From Halichoerus grypus (taxonomy: Eukaryota; Chordata; Mammalia; Carnivora; Phocidae), in the NCBI RefSeq assembly GCF_964656455.1, contig NC_135722.1, positions 50,920,628 to 50,984,627 of the forward strand: a stretch of DNA of 64,000 bases, read 5' to 3'. The position numbers and the translations under genes are program-made. Shown here piece after piece: positions 22,921 to 32,970 of the stretch. The notes below the pieces were generated by a model. It made no database searches. It was not told the origin of the DNA and saw only the letters and a program-made list of their open reading frames with translations. Position 1 is the stretch's first letter; each line of letters starts with the position of its first letter.

Positions 22921-23959
22921 GCAGATGGAAAGATTTTTGTCATTCCACCGAACTAGCTTTTAAAATCAGCCTTGAACCGCACTACACAGAAGTGTCTTGA
23001 AGCTCACGAAGAAGAGCGATCTCTCAGAGACCCAAAAGCTATAAGATGAGGGAGTATTTGCACTGTCACTAGGAGAAGGAGCCAGTCCCACTGAAGAGCT
23101 GAGGTAAGTCACTGCCAAATGGCTTTGCTCCAGCAGTCCCCAGCTAATTAAGGCCTTGCTCCCCTGCCTGTCTGCCTGTGACCTCTGCAAAGGCTAGAGA
23201 ACACCAAGTGCTCCACAGCAGCTCTTCTCTTGGCCAGACTGGCATAAGGTATTGCGGCCAAGGATCAGCCACAGCTATTGCTAAGAAGCTCCTGCCCTTG
23301 GCCCTCCTCAGAACAGAGCCCAGAACAAGGAGCCTTCAGGCTGTCCGGAGGTTATCAGTTCAGGATGCCTAAGAGTCAGCCTTACAGCTACCAAGACTCT
23401 GGGCCTCGAATGTGTCAGATGGGACAGAACTTAAGTCCTAAGCAGGCAGGCCCTTTGGACAGACTAGAAAGTCCCCTTATGCTATAGAATAAGGAGTAAG
23501 GATAAGGGATTGGTCCTCCCATTCTTAGCTGGAAGTATCTAGTCTTAGATGCTGTCAAGGTCACTTTGCAGGCTCTTCTTGAAGCTGCATAGGCCCCAGG
23601 AACCTAACCACTTCCTTTGTTCATTAAAGCAGAACTTTCATTCCACCCCTAAGGCTCCCTCCCCCAAGCCCAGCTCTAGAGTAAGATGGTCCATCCATTT
23701 TGCTCTTTAAAAGTTAAAACACATGGGCCCTTTTTGTTGTAAGGGTTTAACTGCTGCATTGGGAAAGAATGTAGGCCAAAAACAGCACACATGAGGAAGT
23801 AAAGAAGGTTTAAAAAGTACTACAAGTTAGTTACAGTCACTGTCCCCACTTAAGAGTTCCCGGTTCCTGCGTTATTGGTGCTCTTAGAGAACAGCTATAA
23901 TCCAATAGTCTCCAAACTTTATTTTTGAACAGTGTAACCCTCTCTTTCAAATGCAGTTC
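22921..23959. other. Single-copy intron
   Basis: About 1 kb without a recognised repeat. Short plus-strand ORFs near 23178-23487 show no family match and overlap each other, so they are not called as genes. Confidence 0.5.
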
Positions 23960-24187
23960 AAATTAAATCTAATTAGGAGTCTCAATATCTAATTAGATCT
24001 CTAATGCAATAATGGATCTAGGTAGCAAACATCAATGGCTCCCAAAATCATCAGGCAAAAAGTTGATGGGAAATATTTTAACAAATAGATAAAACTGACA
24101 ATATCTGAACCCACTCATCAATCTAAACATTATAAAAAGAGAGAAAACCAGATATAGTTGGACATCCTTTCTAAAAGAAAGAAAAGC

Positions 24188-24376
24188 AGGGCACCTGCGT
24201 GGATCAGTCAGTTAAGCGTCTGTCTTCGGCTCTGGTCATGATCTCAGGGTCCTGGGATCAAGCCCAGTGTCCTTCCTGCTCAGCTGGGAGTCTGCTTTTC
24301 CCTCTACCCGCCCCCCACTCTTTCTCCCTCTCTCTTTTCTCTCTCTCAAATAAATAAATAAAATCTTAAAAAAAAA
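24188..24376 (+). mobile_element. SINEC, diverged
   Basis: GGGCACCTGCGTGGATCAG head, GTCTGTCTTCGGCTC, CT-rich body and AATAAATAAAATCTT tail. Inserted in the old LINE-like repeat. Confidence 0.88.
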
Positions 24377-25041
24377 TGATTAAACCTGAATCTGATCAAG
24401 CCTCAAGATCCAACTACCAATTCATAATACAATACAGAGAACGTAGGAACATGTTAAATGCCACCATAGAGAGATAATCAGCAAAATCCAGAAACTGGAA
24501 AACTCTTCTGGACAAATGACCCAGTTTCTTCAACACAGAATTGCAAGGAAAAGAAAAAAAGGAGGGCGGGGGGAAGCTGTGGATTAGAAGAAACTCAAGA
24601 TTTAGATCAACCAGAAAAAAGAAATAAAAGACATCCAAATTGGAAAAGAAGTAAAACTGTCACTATTTGCCGATGACATAATACTATATATAGAAAACCC
24701 TAAAGACTCCACCAGAAAACTATTAGAACTAACAAATAATTCAGTAAAGTTTCAGGATACAAAATTAATATACAGAAATTTGTTGTATTTCTATATGCTA
24801 TTAATGAGCTATTAGGAAAAACAATTAAGAAAATAATCCCATTTATAATTGCATCAAAAAGAATAAAATACCTAAGAATAAATTTATAAATAAATTTACC
24901 AAGGAGGTAAAAGACCTATACGGTAAGACACTGATGAAAGAAATTAAAACTGTAAGACACTGATAAACAAAATGGAAAACTGTAAGACACCAATGAAAGA
25001 AACTAAAAAAGACACAATTAAATGGAAAGATATACAATGCT

Positions 25042-25230
25042 TGGGGCACCTGAGTGGCTCAGTCGGTTAAGCGTCTGTCTTGGGCTCAGGTCATGATCCC
25101 AGGGTCCTGAGATTGAGCCCCACATTAGGCTCCCTGCTCAATGGGTACCTGCTTCTCCCTCTCCCTCTGTCTCCCAGCTCATGCTCTCGTTCTCACTATC
25201 TCAAATAAATAAATAAAATCTTTAAAAAAA
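25042..25230 (+). mobile_element. SINEC
   Basis: Near-duplication AAAGATATACAATGCT/AAAGATACATAATGCT at 25026-25041 and 25231-25246, inside the L1. Confidence 0.9.
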
Positions 25231-25550
25231 AAAAAGATACATAATGCTCATGGATTGGAAGAATTAATATTGTTAAAATGTCCACACTACCCAAAGCAAT
25301 CTACAGATTCAGTGCAACCCCTATCAGAATACCAATGGCATTTTTCACAGAACTAGAACAAATATTCCTAAAATTTGTATGGAACCACAAAAGATCCCAA
25401 ATAGCCAAATAATCTTAAGAAAGAAGAACAAAGCTGGAGGTATCATGTTCCCTGATTTCAAACTATACTACAAAACAACAGTAATCAAAACAATATTATA
25501 CTGGCACAAAAACCGACACAGAGATCAGCTGAATAGAATAGACAGTCCAG

Positions 25551-25750
25551 GGGCACCCGGGTGGCTCAGTCGGTTAAACGTCTGCCTTCGGCTGAGGTCA
25601 TGATCCCAGGATCCTGGGATGGAGCCCCCCATCTGGCTCTCTGCTCAGCGGGGAACCTGCTTCTCCCTCTCCCTCTGCCTGCCACTCTGCATACTTGTGA
25701 TCCCCCCCTCGTCAAATAAATAAATAAAATCTTAAAAAATAAAAATAAAA
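25551..25750 (+). mobile_element. SINEC
   Basis: 16-bp perfect duplication AGAATAGACAGTCCAG at 25535-25550 and 25751-25766, inside the L1. Confidence 0.95.
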
Positions 25751-25969
25751 AGAATAGACAGTCCAGAATTAAACCTACATTTATACTGTCATTTAATCTT
25801 CAACAAAGGAGGCAAGGACATACAACAGGGAAAAGACAGTCTCTTCAATAAATGGTGTTGGGAAAACTGCACAAATATGTGGAAAAGAATGAAACTGGAC
25901 CACTTTCTTCCACCATACACAAAAATAATTTCAAAATGGATTAAAAACTTAAATATAAGACCAGAACCT

Positions 25970-26153
25970 GGGGCACCTGGGTGGTTCAGTCGTTAAGCGT
26001 CTGCTTTGGCTCAGGTCATCCCGCATCGGGCTCCCTGCTCGGCAGGAAGCCTGCTTTTCCCTCTCCCACTCCCCCTGCTTGTGTTCCCTCTCTTGCTGTG
26101 TCTCTCTCTGTCAAATAAATAAATAAAATCTTAAAAAAAAAAAAAAAAAAAAA
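25970..26153 (+). mobile_element. SINEC with internal deletion
   Basis: A stretch of the centre between CAGGTCAT and CCCGCATCGG is missing. Tail of more than 20 A. Duplication AAGACCAGAACC at 25957-25968 and 26154-26165. Confidence 0.92.
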
Positions 26154-26641
26154 AAGACCAGAACCCATAAAACTCCTAGAAGAATACATAGGCATAAGCT
26201 CTTGGACATTGGTCTAAGCAATTTTTTTTTTTGATCTGTCTCCTCAGGCAAGGGCAACAAAACCAAAAATAAAGAAATGGAACTACATTAAACTAAAAAA
26301 AAAAACAAAACAAAAAAAGATTTAGATCAACCAATGTACAGAGCTTCGTTGGACACTGATATGAATAAATCAACTTAAACACTGACTAGTTGATATTAAA
26401 GGATTATTATTGTATTTTTAGGTGTGATAATGATATTTTGGTTGTTTTCAAATACAGTTCTTTTAGAAATACATAACAATGTTTGTGAATGAAATAATAT
26501 GCCTAGAATTTGCTTCAAAATAATCCAAACAGGTGGGACAGTAAAGATGAAATAGAATTAATAAGACTGGCCTTGAGTACATAATTGCAGATGGGGAGTA
26601 ATGGGCACATCGGGATTCATTATACTGCCCTCTCTCTAATT

Positions 26642-26856
26642 TGTTTGTTTTTTTAATTTATTTATTTGACAGAGAGAGAGAGAATGAGAGCAGGGGGAGG
26701 GGCAGAGGAAGAGGAAGAGAATCTCAAACAGACTCCCCGCAGAGCAGGTGGGTGAAGCCGGGCTGCATCCCATGACCCTGAGATTATGACCTGAATTGAA
26801 ACCTGAACTGAAATCGAGAGTGGGGCGCTCAACCAACTAAGCCACCCAGGCACCCC
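26642..26856 (-). mobile_element. SINEC, older long form
   Basis: Includes the extra CTGAATTGAAACCTGAACTG segment. Duplication TGCCCTCTCT at 26627-26636 and 26857-26866. Confidence 0.88.
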
Positions 26857-26990
26857 TGCCCTCTCTAGTTTTAAATATGTTCAAATTTGTCTATAATATG
26901 AAAGGTTGGCTTTTTTTTGTTTTTTGTTAAGAGAGAATGTGCATAAGCATGAGTTGGGGGGTGGTGGGTTAGAGGAAGAGAGAAAGAGAA

Positions 26991-27397
26991 TTTTTTTTTT
27001 TTTAAGATTTTATTTATTTAGGGGCATCTGGGTGGTTCAGTTGGTTAAGCGACTGCCTTCGGCTCAGGTCATGATCCTGGAGTCCCGGGATCGAGTCCCG
27101 CATTGGACTCCCTGCTCGGCGGGGAGTCCGCTTCTCCCTCTGACCCTCCCCCATCTCATGCTCTCTCTCTCTATCTCATTCTCTCAAATAAATAAATAAA
27201 ATCTTTAAAAAAAAAAAGATTTTATTTATCTATTTGACAGAGAGAGAGAGGACAAGCAGGGGGAGCAGCAGAGGGAGAGGGAGAAGCAGCCTCCCCGCTG
27301 AGCAGGGAGCCCAACGCGGGGCTCGACCCCAGGACCCCGGGATCGTGACCTGAGCCGAAGGCAGACTCCCAACCAACTGAGCCATCCAGGCACCCCG
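26991..27397 (-). mobile_element. SINEC, middle member of a triple nest
   Basis: T-tail 26991-27017, body 27216-27397. Imperfect duplication GAGAAAGAGAAT/GAAAGAGAGAAT. Confidence 0.85.
27018..27215 (+). mobile_element. SINEC, inner member of a triple nest
   Basis: Opposite orientation, inserted at the tail/body boundary of the middle SINE. Perfect duplication AAGATTTTATTTAT at 27004-27017 and 27216-27229. Confidence 0.93.
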
Positions 27398-27539
27398 GGA
27401 AAGAGAGAATCTCAAGCAGGCTCCATGCCCAGCACAGAGCTTGATCTCATCTTATGACCCTGAGATCATGACCCCAGTTGAAATCAAGAGTCGGACGCTT
27501 AACTGGATGAGCCACCCAGGCACCCCCAAAAGGTTTTTT

Positions 27540-27685
27540 TCAAGTTAAAAAATAAGCTGAGTGTGGAGGGGCTACAGTTGAGACATATGAGTAAAGCCTA
27601 GAGCTCCTCCCAGTGACTCATTTCTCCCACAGTGATCCCTGAGGCAGCTTGGGAAGCCCTAGGATACCTAGAAAACAGTCTGAAA
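27540..27685. other. Short single-copy intron stretch
   Basis: No repeat recognised. Confidence 0.5.
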
Positions 27686-27689
27686 ACCA

Positions 27690-27880
27690 ACGCTGCATTA
27701 TATGGAATACAGATACCTGAGTAAGAGAACCTGGCTTCGAATCTTGGCTCTGCGCCTTAATAGCAGTGTGACACCTTTAAAAAGTTACCCTCTGAGGTTC
27801 TTACCCTTGTGCAAATAGGGCTACCTCCAAGGATAGCAACAAGGATCAAATAAAATAAGAGATTAAAATACTGTGTATTT
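27690..27880 (+). mobile_element. MIR
   Basis: GAACCTGGCTTCGAATCTTG, CAGTGTGACACCTTTAAAAA, AGGATAGCAACAAGGATCAA. Confidence 0.72.
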
Positions 27881-27899
27881 CTAAAGTATATATGATTGT

Positions 27900-28845
27900 T
27901 AGGACCACTTAGGGAGATCATTTGCCTTTTATTCCTGACACTAAAGTTACTCAACCCCCATCCCACCCCAGCCTTCATGCCAATCCCTTCGAATCTTCAG
28001 AAAACACACATAAAATTCTGTGAAGACATGAGAGGCAGCAGGAATTAAGATTCAATGCTGTGGGCAACCTCTGTGTGCCTGGCCAGCTACAGTATGTGTG
28101 TGTAGAGGGGAAGGGGGAGGGCAGTAATGGGAAAGCGCCTTAGAGACTCTATGACTGAAAACTTACCCTCAGCCTAGGCTCCAGGTCTCTAACTACCAAT
28201 CCTAAATGACAAAAAATAAATAAGTGCCAGGCACTTGTGGATGAAGGCCAACTATCAGGGGGAAAAAAGTTTCATGTTAATGACAGTTTAACTGCCTATG
28301 TCTGGCTCAGAAATAATGAAACCGATCCTTTTTATCAACACTTAGATTCTATTTTCCTTCCACAGCCCCTCATGTTTTGAATCATTCTGTCTATAAACAA
28401 AGTGCACTTACTGAGAAATAATTCAACATTTTCAGCTGTGTTTATTATCACTACTTTTTCTTTTCAAAATGCTGATCCAGATTTCAACCAACCATATACA
28501 ATTATCAAAGCTTCATAACAATATTTTGAAATCACACACCTCACCATCTTGGCTTTGATTAGAATGAGCGAGAAAGTGAAAGTAAACATGTAGATATTCA
28601 AGCCCTGGGCCGTGCTACCAGTTGCTTATTTTGGCTGTATACTTGTGTCCAAGGTCACTCACTGGACAGGTTTATGTCCTATGATGCATCAACTGCCAGT
28701 CAAAGCACCAACCAGCTTGAGCAAACTAGTGTTACCACACAGCACCGACACAATTACAAACCAAAAGCAAAGACATTTCTATTGTAAGTAAATGTACAAT
28801 TTCCATTAGGCTTACTGAAATACTGAAAGGAACTTAAGTTCATTC
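27900..28845. other. Repeat-free stretch, candidate conserved non-coding DNA
   Basis: About 0.95 kb, AT-moderate, with no mobile element recognised, between repeat-dense blocks. No coding signal. Conservation cannot be measured here. Confidence 0.4.
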
Positions 28846-29080
28846 ATTCATTCAAAAACAAATATTTACTAAGTGTCCCCGTCCAAGACCCTATGGTAGG
28901 CACTAAGGACAAAATGAAGAAGACATAGTCCATAGCCTCAGGGATTACATAAATACACCCCTTCACTGCTTTCATGGATCCCAAAGTTACCAGAGACCAC
29001 AGGCCACCAAAACTGTGTTGGAAGAGGTGACATTTTGATTCCCTTATGAACACAACTTGTGAAAAGGCAACCTGCTTCAA
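28846..29080 (-). mobile_element. L2 3' fragment
   Basis: TTCATTCATTCAAAAACAAA, TATTTACTAAGTGTCCCC, CTATGGTAGGCACTAAGGAC. Confidence 0.6.
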
Positions 29081-29241
29081 GATGTACTTCTCAAAAGCAC
29101 AGCCCTGATCTGCAGGTACAAGTTGCTCCAGTACTAGAAAAAAACAAGAAAATGGTTTCTAAGATCAAAGTTTCTGTCAGTATATCAACAGATATTTACT
29201 GAACTTCTATTTTGTCTTTGGGCACTGTGCTAGATAAGGGA

Positions 29242-29452
29242 TACACAAACTGTGGTCCTCAGGCCAAATCCAGACCAAGACATGTCTTTGCAAATAAAGT
29301 TTTATTGGAACACAGTCATGCATGTTCATTTACAGACAGCCTATGGCTGCTTTCCTGCAACAACTTGCCACTTCAACAAAAACCATGAGGCCCATCAAGC
29401 CTAAAATACTTACTATCTGGTCCCTTACAGAAAACGTTTGCCAACTAGTACA
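29242..29452 (-). mobile_element. MER5A-type hAT-Charlie DNA transposon
   Basis: AATAAAGTTTTATTGGAACA, CAGCCTATGGCTGCTTTCCTG, CTGGTCCCTTACAGAAAACG and GTTTGCCAACT are the diagnostic blocks of this non-autonomous element, in antisense. Near full length. Confidence 0.88.
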
Positions 29453-29529
29453 CCAGACTCTGAAGATGCAGAAATGTATCTGTATGTTGATCTAGGTGGT
29501 AGTTATATGGGTATACACACGTGTAAAAA

Positions 29530-30310
29530 TGCATCAAGCATTTCATTCATTTAATCATATTTATGTCATAACTCAATACTTTATTTTAATGGAATAAAGA
29601 GTACTCAGTCCTTGCCCTGTAGCAACTCAAAATCTGGTAGGAGGCCATAAAAGTAAATAATTGCAGTACAGTGGTGATAAGAATCATAATGAAAAGTTAC
29701 GCTAATTACACTAATGGCACAAAAGAGAAAATAAACCTAGCTGGGTATGCAAGGCCAAATCTTTATAGAAGATAAATGAGGTATATCTCGAAGAATGAGT
29801 ACATATATGCCAAGAGGGCGGTGCTAGGGGAAAAAAAGATGGCGGTAAAAGGGAGAGGTCATTCCAGGCAGAGAGCACAGCATATACAAAGGTTCAGAAA
29901 TGCAAAATAAATAAATAAATAAACCAAAACAATAAAATATGGCATGGCTTTGGGAAATGACAAGTAGTTCGCAGAAACGCTTAGGTAAGGGCGCCTGGGT
30001 GGCTCAGCTAGTTAAGTGTCTGCCTTCAGCTCAGGTCATGATCCCGGAGTCCTGGGATCGAGTCCCGCATCAGGCTCCCTGCTCAGCGGGGAGTCTGCTT
30101 CTCCCTCTCACCCTACCCCCTCTTGTGCTCTCTCTCTCTCTCTGTTTCAAATAAATAAAATAAAATCTTTTTAAAAAAAAAGAAAGAAAAGAAACGCTTA
30201 GGTAAGGCACTAGCAGAGCAATGTCAAAAGATGAGACTGGAGCAATACAGAGGGGTCAGACCACGGCAAGCCTCATTTGGAAGGTCACCATACGTGAATG
30301 GCCATGTAAT
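29530..30310 (-). mobile_element. L2 fragment split by a SINE
   Basis: Parts about 29530-29910 and 30208-30310. CTTGCCCTGTAGCAACTCAA, GAGGTCATTCCAGGCAGAGA, ATACAAAGGTTCAGAAATGC, then AGACCACGGCAAGCCTCATT. Confidence 0.7.
29991..30190 (+). mobile_element. SINEC
   Basis: 17-bp perfect duplication GAAACGCTTAGGTAAGG at 29974-29990 and 30191-30207. Confidence 0.96.
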
Positions 30311-30335
30311 TCATAGTCTAAGCAGGGTCACTTCT

Positions 30336-30551
30336 ATTTTTTCTTTTAGATTTTATTTATTTATTTATTTGAGAGAGAGAGAGAGAGAGAGAAAATGCAG
30401 GGGGGAGGAACAGAGGGAGAAAGAGTATCTCAAGCAGACTTCACCCTGCGCACAGGGCCCGAAGTGGGGCTTGATCTCACAACCCTGGAATCATGACCTG
30501 AGCCAAAGTCAAGAGTCGGATGCTCAACCCACTGAGCCTCCCAGGCGTCCC
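30336..30551 (-). mobile_element. SINEC, older
   Basis: Long GA-rich tract, CTTGATCTCACAACCCTGG centre. Duplication GGTCACTTCT at 30326-30335 and 30559-30568, leaving a few bases between head and duplication. Confidence 0.87.
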
Positions 30552-30759
30552 AAAACATGGTCACTTCTGAGAGTAAAAGAGAACCAGAAAAATAATTGTA
30601 AACAAGGACTATCCCAGAAAGATATGATCATCCTATTATTTGCCATATTAAAGAACATAGGCTTTAACCTACAAGATAGGACAAGTTAATACAAAATTTT
30701 AAAGAGAGGAATACCAAGATTTATGCTTTAAAAAGAGTGTGCTTCACCTATTTATTTTA

Positions 30760-30985
30760 TTTAACCTATTTATAGACTACTTACTATGTGCCAGGCACTA
30801 CCCTTAGCACTTTACAAATATTACTTATTAATCCTCATAACTACCTCGTGAGATGGATACTATTATTATCCTCATTATTCAGATAAAAGGCACAAGCTAA
30901 TTAAGTAACTCGCCCAAAGTGGCACAGATAAGTGGCAGAGCAGTCAGGCTCCAGGGTTTGTGCTGTTCCTATTTCACCTCAGGGA
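30760..30985 (-). mobile_element. MIR
   Basis: CTTACTATGTGCCAGGCACT, ATTAATCCTCATAACTACC, GTAACTCGCCCAAAGTGGC, GAGCAGTCAGGCTCCAGG. Confidence 0.88.
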
Positions 30986-30989
30986 CCAC

Positions 30990-31250
30990 CTGTGACATTT
31001 ACTCAGAAACTCCTGAGCCCGCAGATGCCGTGAGGTCCCTCTCTGCAGCGACCCACACCACTCTGCACTTCTTCCCACCACTCATCGTACTGTTAACCAT
31101 TTGTTTAAAAATTAATAAATAAATAAATCTATCTTCTTCACTAGACTGTAAACTCTGTAAGGACAGGGTTGAGATTATCTTGTTTACCACTGTATTCCCA
31201 CAGTCTGATACATTTATTAGCTCTCAATTTAGAAATAGTATTAATAATAG
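30990..31250 (+). mobile_element. L2 3' fragment
   Basis: CACTAGACTGTAAACTCTGT, GGACAGGGTTGAGATTATCT and TTTACCACTGTATTCCCACA are the L2 3' end. Confidence 0.65.
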
Positions 31251-31257
31251 AGAACAT

Positions 31258-31390
31258 GGGGGTACCTGGGTGGCTCAGTCGGTTAAGCATCCGACTCTTG
31301 ATCTCAGCTCAGGGTCATGAGTTCAAGACCTGCGTTGGGCTCCACACTGGGCCCACACGGGACATGGAGCCTACTTAAACACACACACAC
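31258..31390 (+). mobile_element. SINEC, older, short
   Basis: GGTACCTGGGTGGCTCAG head, CATCCGACTCTTGATCTC, ends GGAGCCTACTTAAACACAC. The (AC)n tail became the target of the next SINE. Confidence 0.87.
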
Positions 31391-31585
31391 TGGGGCGCCT
31401 GGGTGGCTCAGGCAGTTAAGCGTCTGCCTTCAGCTCAGGTCATGATCCCAGGGTCCTGGGATTGAGCCCCGCATCGGGCTCCCTGCTCAGCGGGGAGCCT
31501 GCTTCTCCCTCTCCCTCTGCCTGCCACTCTGCCTACTTGTGCTCTCTCTCTCTGTCAAATAAATAAATAAAATCTTAAAAAAAAC
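31391..31585 (+). mobile_element. SINEC
   Basis: Full-length near-consensus copy inserted in the AC-rich tail of the preceding SINE. Confidence 0.92.
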
Positions 31586-31589
31586 ACAC

Positions 31590-31627
31590 ACAATAATAAT
31601 AATAATAATAATAGTAATAATAATAAC
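31590..31627. repeat. (AAT)n microsatellite
   Basis: Mostly uninterrupted AAT units with one GTAAT variant, just after a SINE tail. Likely length-variable. Confidence 0.85.
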
Positions 31628-31800
31628 TAACATTTATTGAGCACTCACCCTGGGGCTAGGCACTGTTCTAAGAGCTTTAAATATAGTAATTGATTTAAGA
31701 GAAGTTGAGTAAGCCGTTCAAAGGTCACAAAGTTAGTAAGAAGTGGAGCCAGGATTCTGGATCTAGCTCAATGCCCTCTACTTTATGCTATACTACCTTT
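31628..31800 (-). mobile_element. MIR
   Basis: ACATTTATTGAGCACTCACC, GGCACTGTTCTAAGAGCTTT, AAGTGGAGCCAGGATTCTGG. Confidence 0.82.
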
Positions 31801-31999
31801 TTTTATTGAATAAATCAAAATATGACTTAACAAAATTAGTATCCCTGGTATCTAAACAGTGCCTGGCGTTCGGCACGCATTTCAAAAATAAATGACTCTT
31901 TCAGGTGCTGAGGAAGAGACAACCTGTTACCACATCGCCTTCCTCCCAACAAGGCAGCCTGGCCCACAGAAATATAAGCATATATCCAGATCACTGGGG

Positions 32000-32235
32000 A
32001 GGCAGCATAATGTACTGGTTAAAAACACAGGCCTTGGAATTAGAACATGAAATCTCTAATTAGGTTGAGTCCCACTTACACCAATTACTAGATATGTGAC
32101 CTTAGATTCCTCATTTATAAAACGAGAATAACAGTATCTATCTCATTGGCTATTGTGACAATTATATAAGGTAAATAATAATTGTACATAATATAAAAGT
32201 TTTTTATCATAATAATAAACATTATGATTTTTATT
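32000..32235 (+). mobile_element. MIR
   Basis: GCAGCATAATGTACTGGTTA, GAGTCCCACTTACACCAATT, TTAGATTCCTCATTTATAAA, GCTATTGTGACAATTATATA. Confidence 0.8.
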
Positions 32236-32885
32236 ATTATTAACTGTCTGATTAGTTAGTGGTGGACTTAGCTGTAGCTCAGAGTTTCTGCAACCTCCTG
32301 CTAGGTACCTTGGGACCCCCACCCCAAGTCTTATACCAAAGTTGACTATTTTACAAGTTTAGAACTCAAGTGGGTATTGTACATGACCAGTGTTTCATGG
32401 AGCTTCAGACTTCTGGCCCAGTGCCTGAAGAAGTGACTATCCTAAGGGTGGGGTCCCGATCCCGTTACTTAGGCCATGCCTTCCGGAAGGAAAATGAGGA
32501 AACCACTAGCTCGATCTGACCTAGCTCACAATGAAAGACACCACACTAGAAAACATATGTATCTACAATATCCTCTTGGGCTTCAGACTTCAGTCATATC
32601 CTTACTGTCAGGCTAGAAACACTGATTTAGTCCAAGAGACTGGCCAGAAGCCAAGAGCTTATGTCATTGCTGCAGGGGTCTAATGGTGGTGACAGAGAAA
32701 AGTTTTAGAATTTTGAGGTGCCATAAAATACTCTCTGTAATCTCTGTGACAAACTTAATCCCAAGCCTCCTAGCTGCCCAGCCCTATATTAGGACCAGAC
32801 GGGTCTGATCAGAGAAATCATAGAGATGGGAGAACAAGGTCAGTCTCCAGAGATCACCACCTGGATTGGTCCCCGCTTTCAGACC
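32236..32885. other. Single-copy intron
   Basis: Start of a SINE-free interval that runs to 37.1 kb. No repeat or gene recognised in this part. Confidence 0.5.
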
Positions 32886-32889
32886 GTGA

Positions 32890-32970
32890 CATACCTATCT
32901 ATCATAAGCCTCATTTTACAGATAAGGAGCTAAGGTCCAGAGTGGGTAAGTGACCCAAGTCTAAGTGGTG
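32890..32970 (-). mobile_element. MIR fragment
   Basis: CTCATTTTACAGATAAGGAG and AGAGTGGGTAAGTGACCCAA. Confidence 0.65.

Larger units (their letters stand above)
24614..26316 (+). mobile_element. L1 insertion ending inside ORF2 (premature poly(A))
   Basis: Flanked by a 17-bp perfect duplication AAGATTTAGATCAACCA (24597-24613, 26317-26333). The body starts in the ORF2 reverse-transcriptase domain (an FADD-type catalytic motif is encoded at about 24668-24679) and ends in ORF2 before the 3'UTR. AATAAA at 26268-26273 is followed 21 nt later by an A-run from 26295. SINEs at 25042, 25551 and 25970 were added later. No long ORF survives. Confidence 0.88.
23960..26885 (+). mobile_element. Old LINE-like repeat, the outermost layer of a nest
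   Basis: Pieces at about 23960-24187, 24377-24613, 26334-26641 and 26857-26885 read as one element whose 3' part runs TTTTTAGGTGTGATAATGAT, ATTTGCTTCAAAATAATCC, TCATTATACTGCCC. Family not assigned (possibly HAL1 or old L1). It is interrupted by two SINEs and an L1. Confidence 0.5.
26911..27526 (-). mobile_element. SINEC, outer member of a triple nest
   Basis: Parts 26911-26990 and 27398-27526. Older subtype with GTTGAAATCAAGAGTCGGAC. Flanks carry AAAGGTT at 26901-26907 and 27529-27535. Confidence 0.82.

Noticed and set aside
24614..26316. Active L1
   Set aside because: 5' truncated, ends inside ORF2, contains stops and three SINE insertions.
30231..30689. 152-codon ORF on the plus strand
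   Set aside because: It crosses an L2 fragment and reads through a SINE in antisense; the RERERE-like run is SINE GA-repeat translation.
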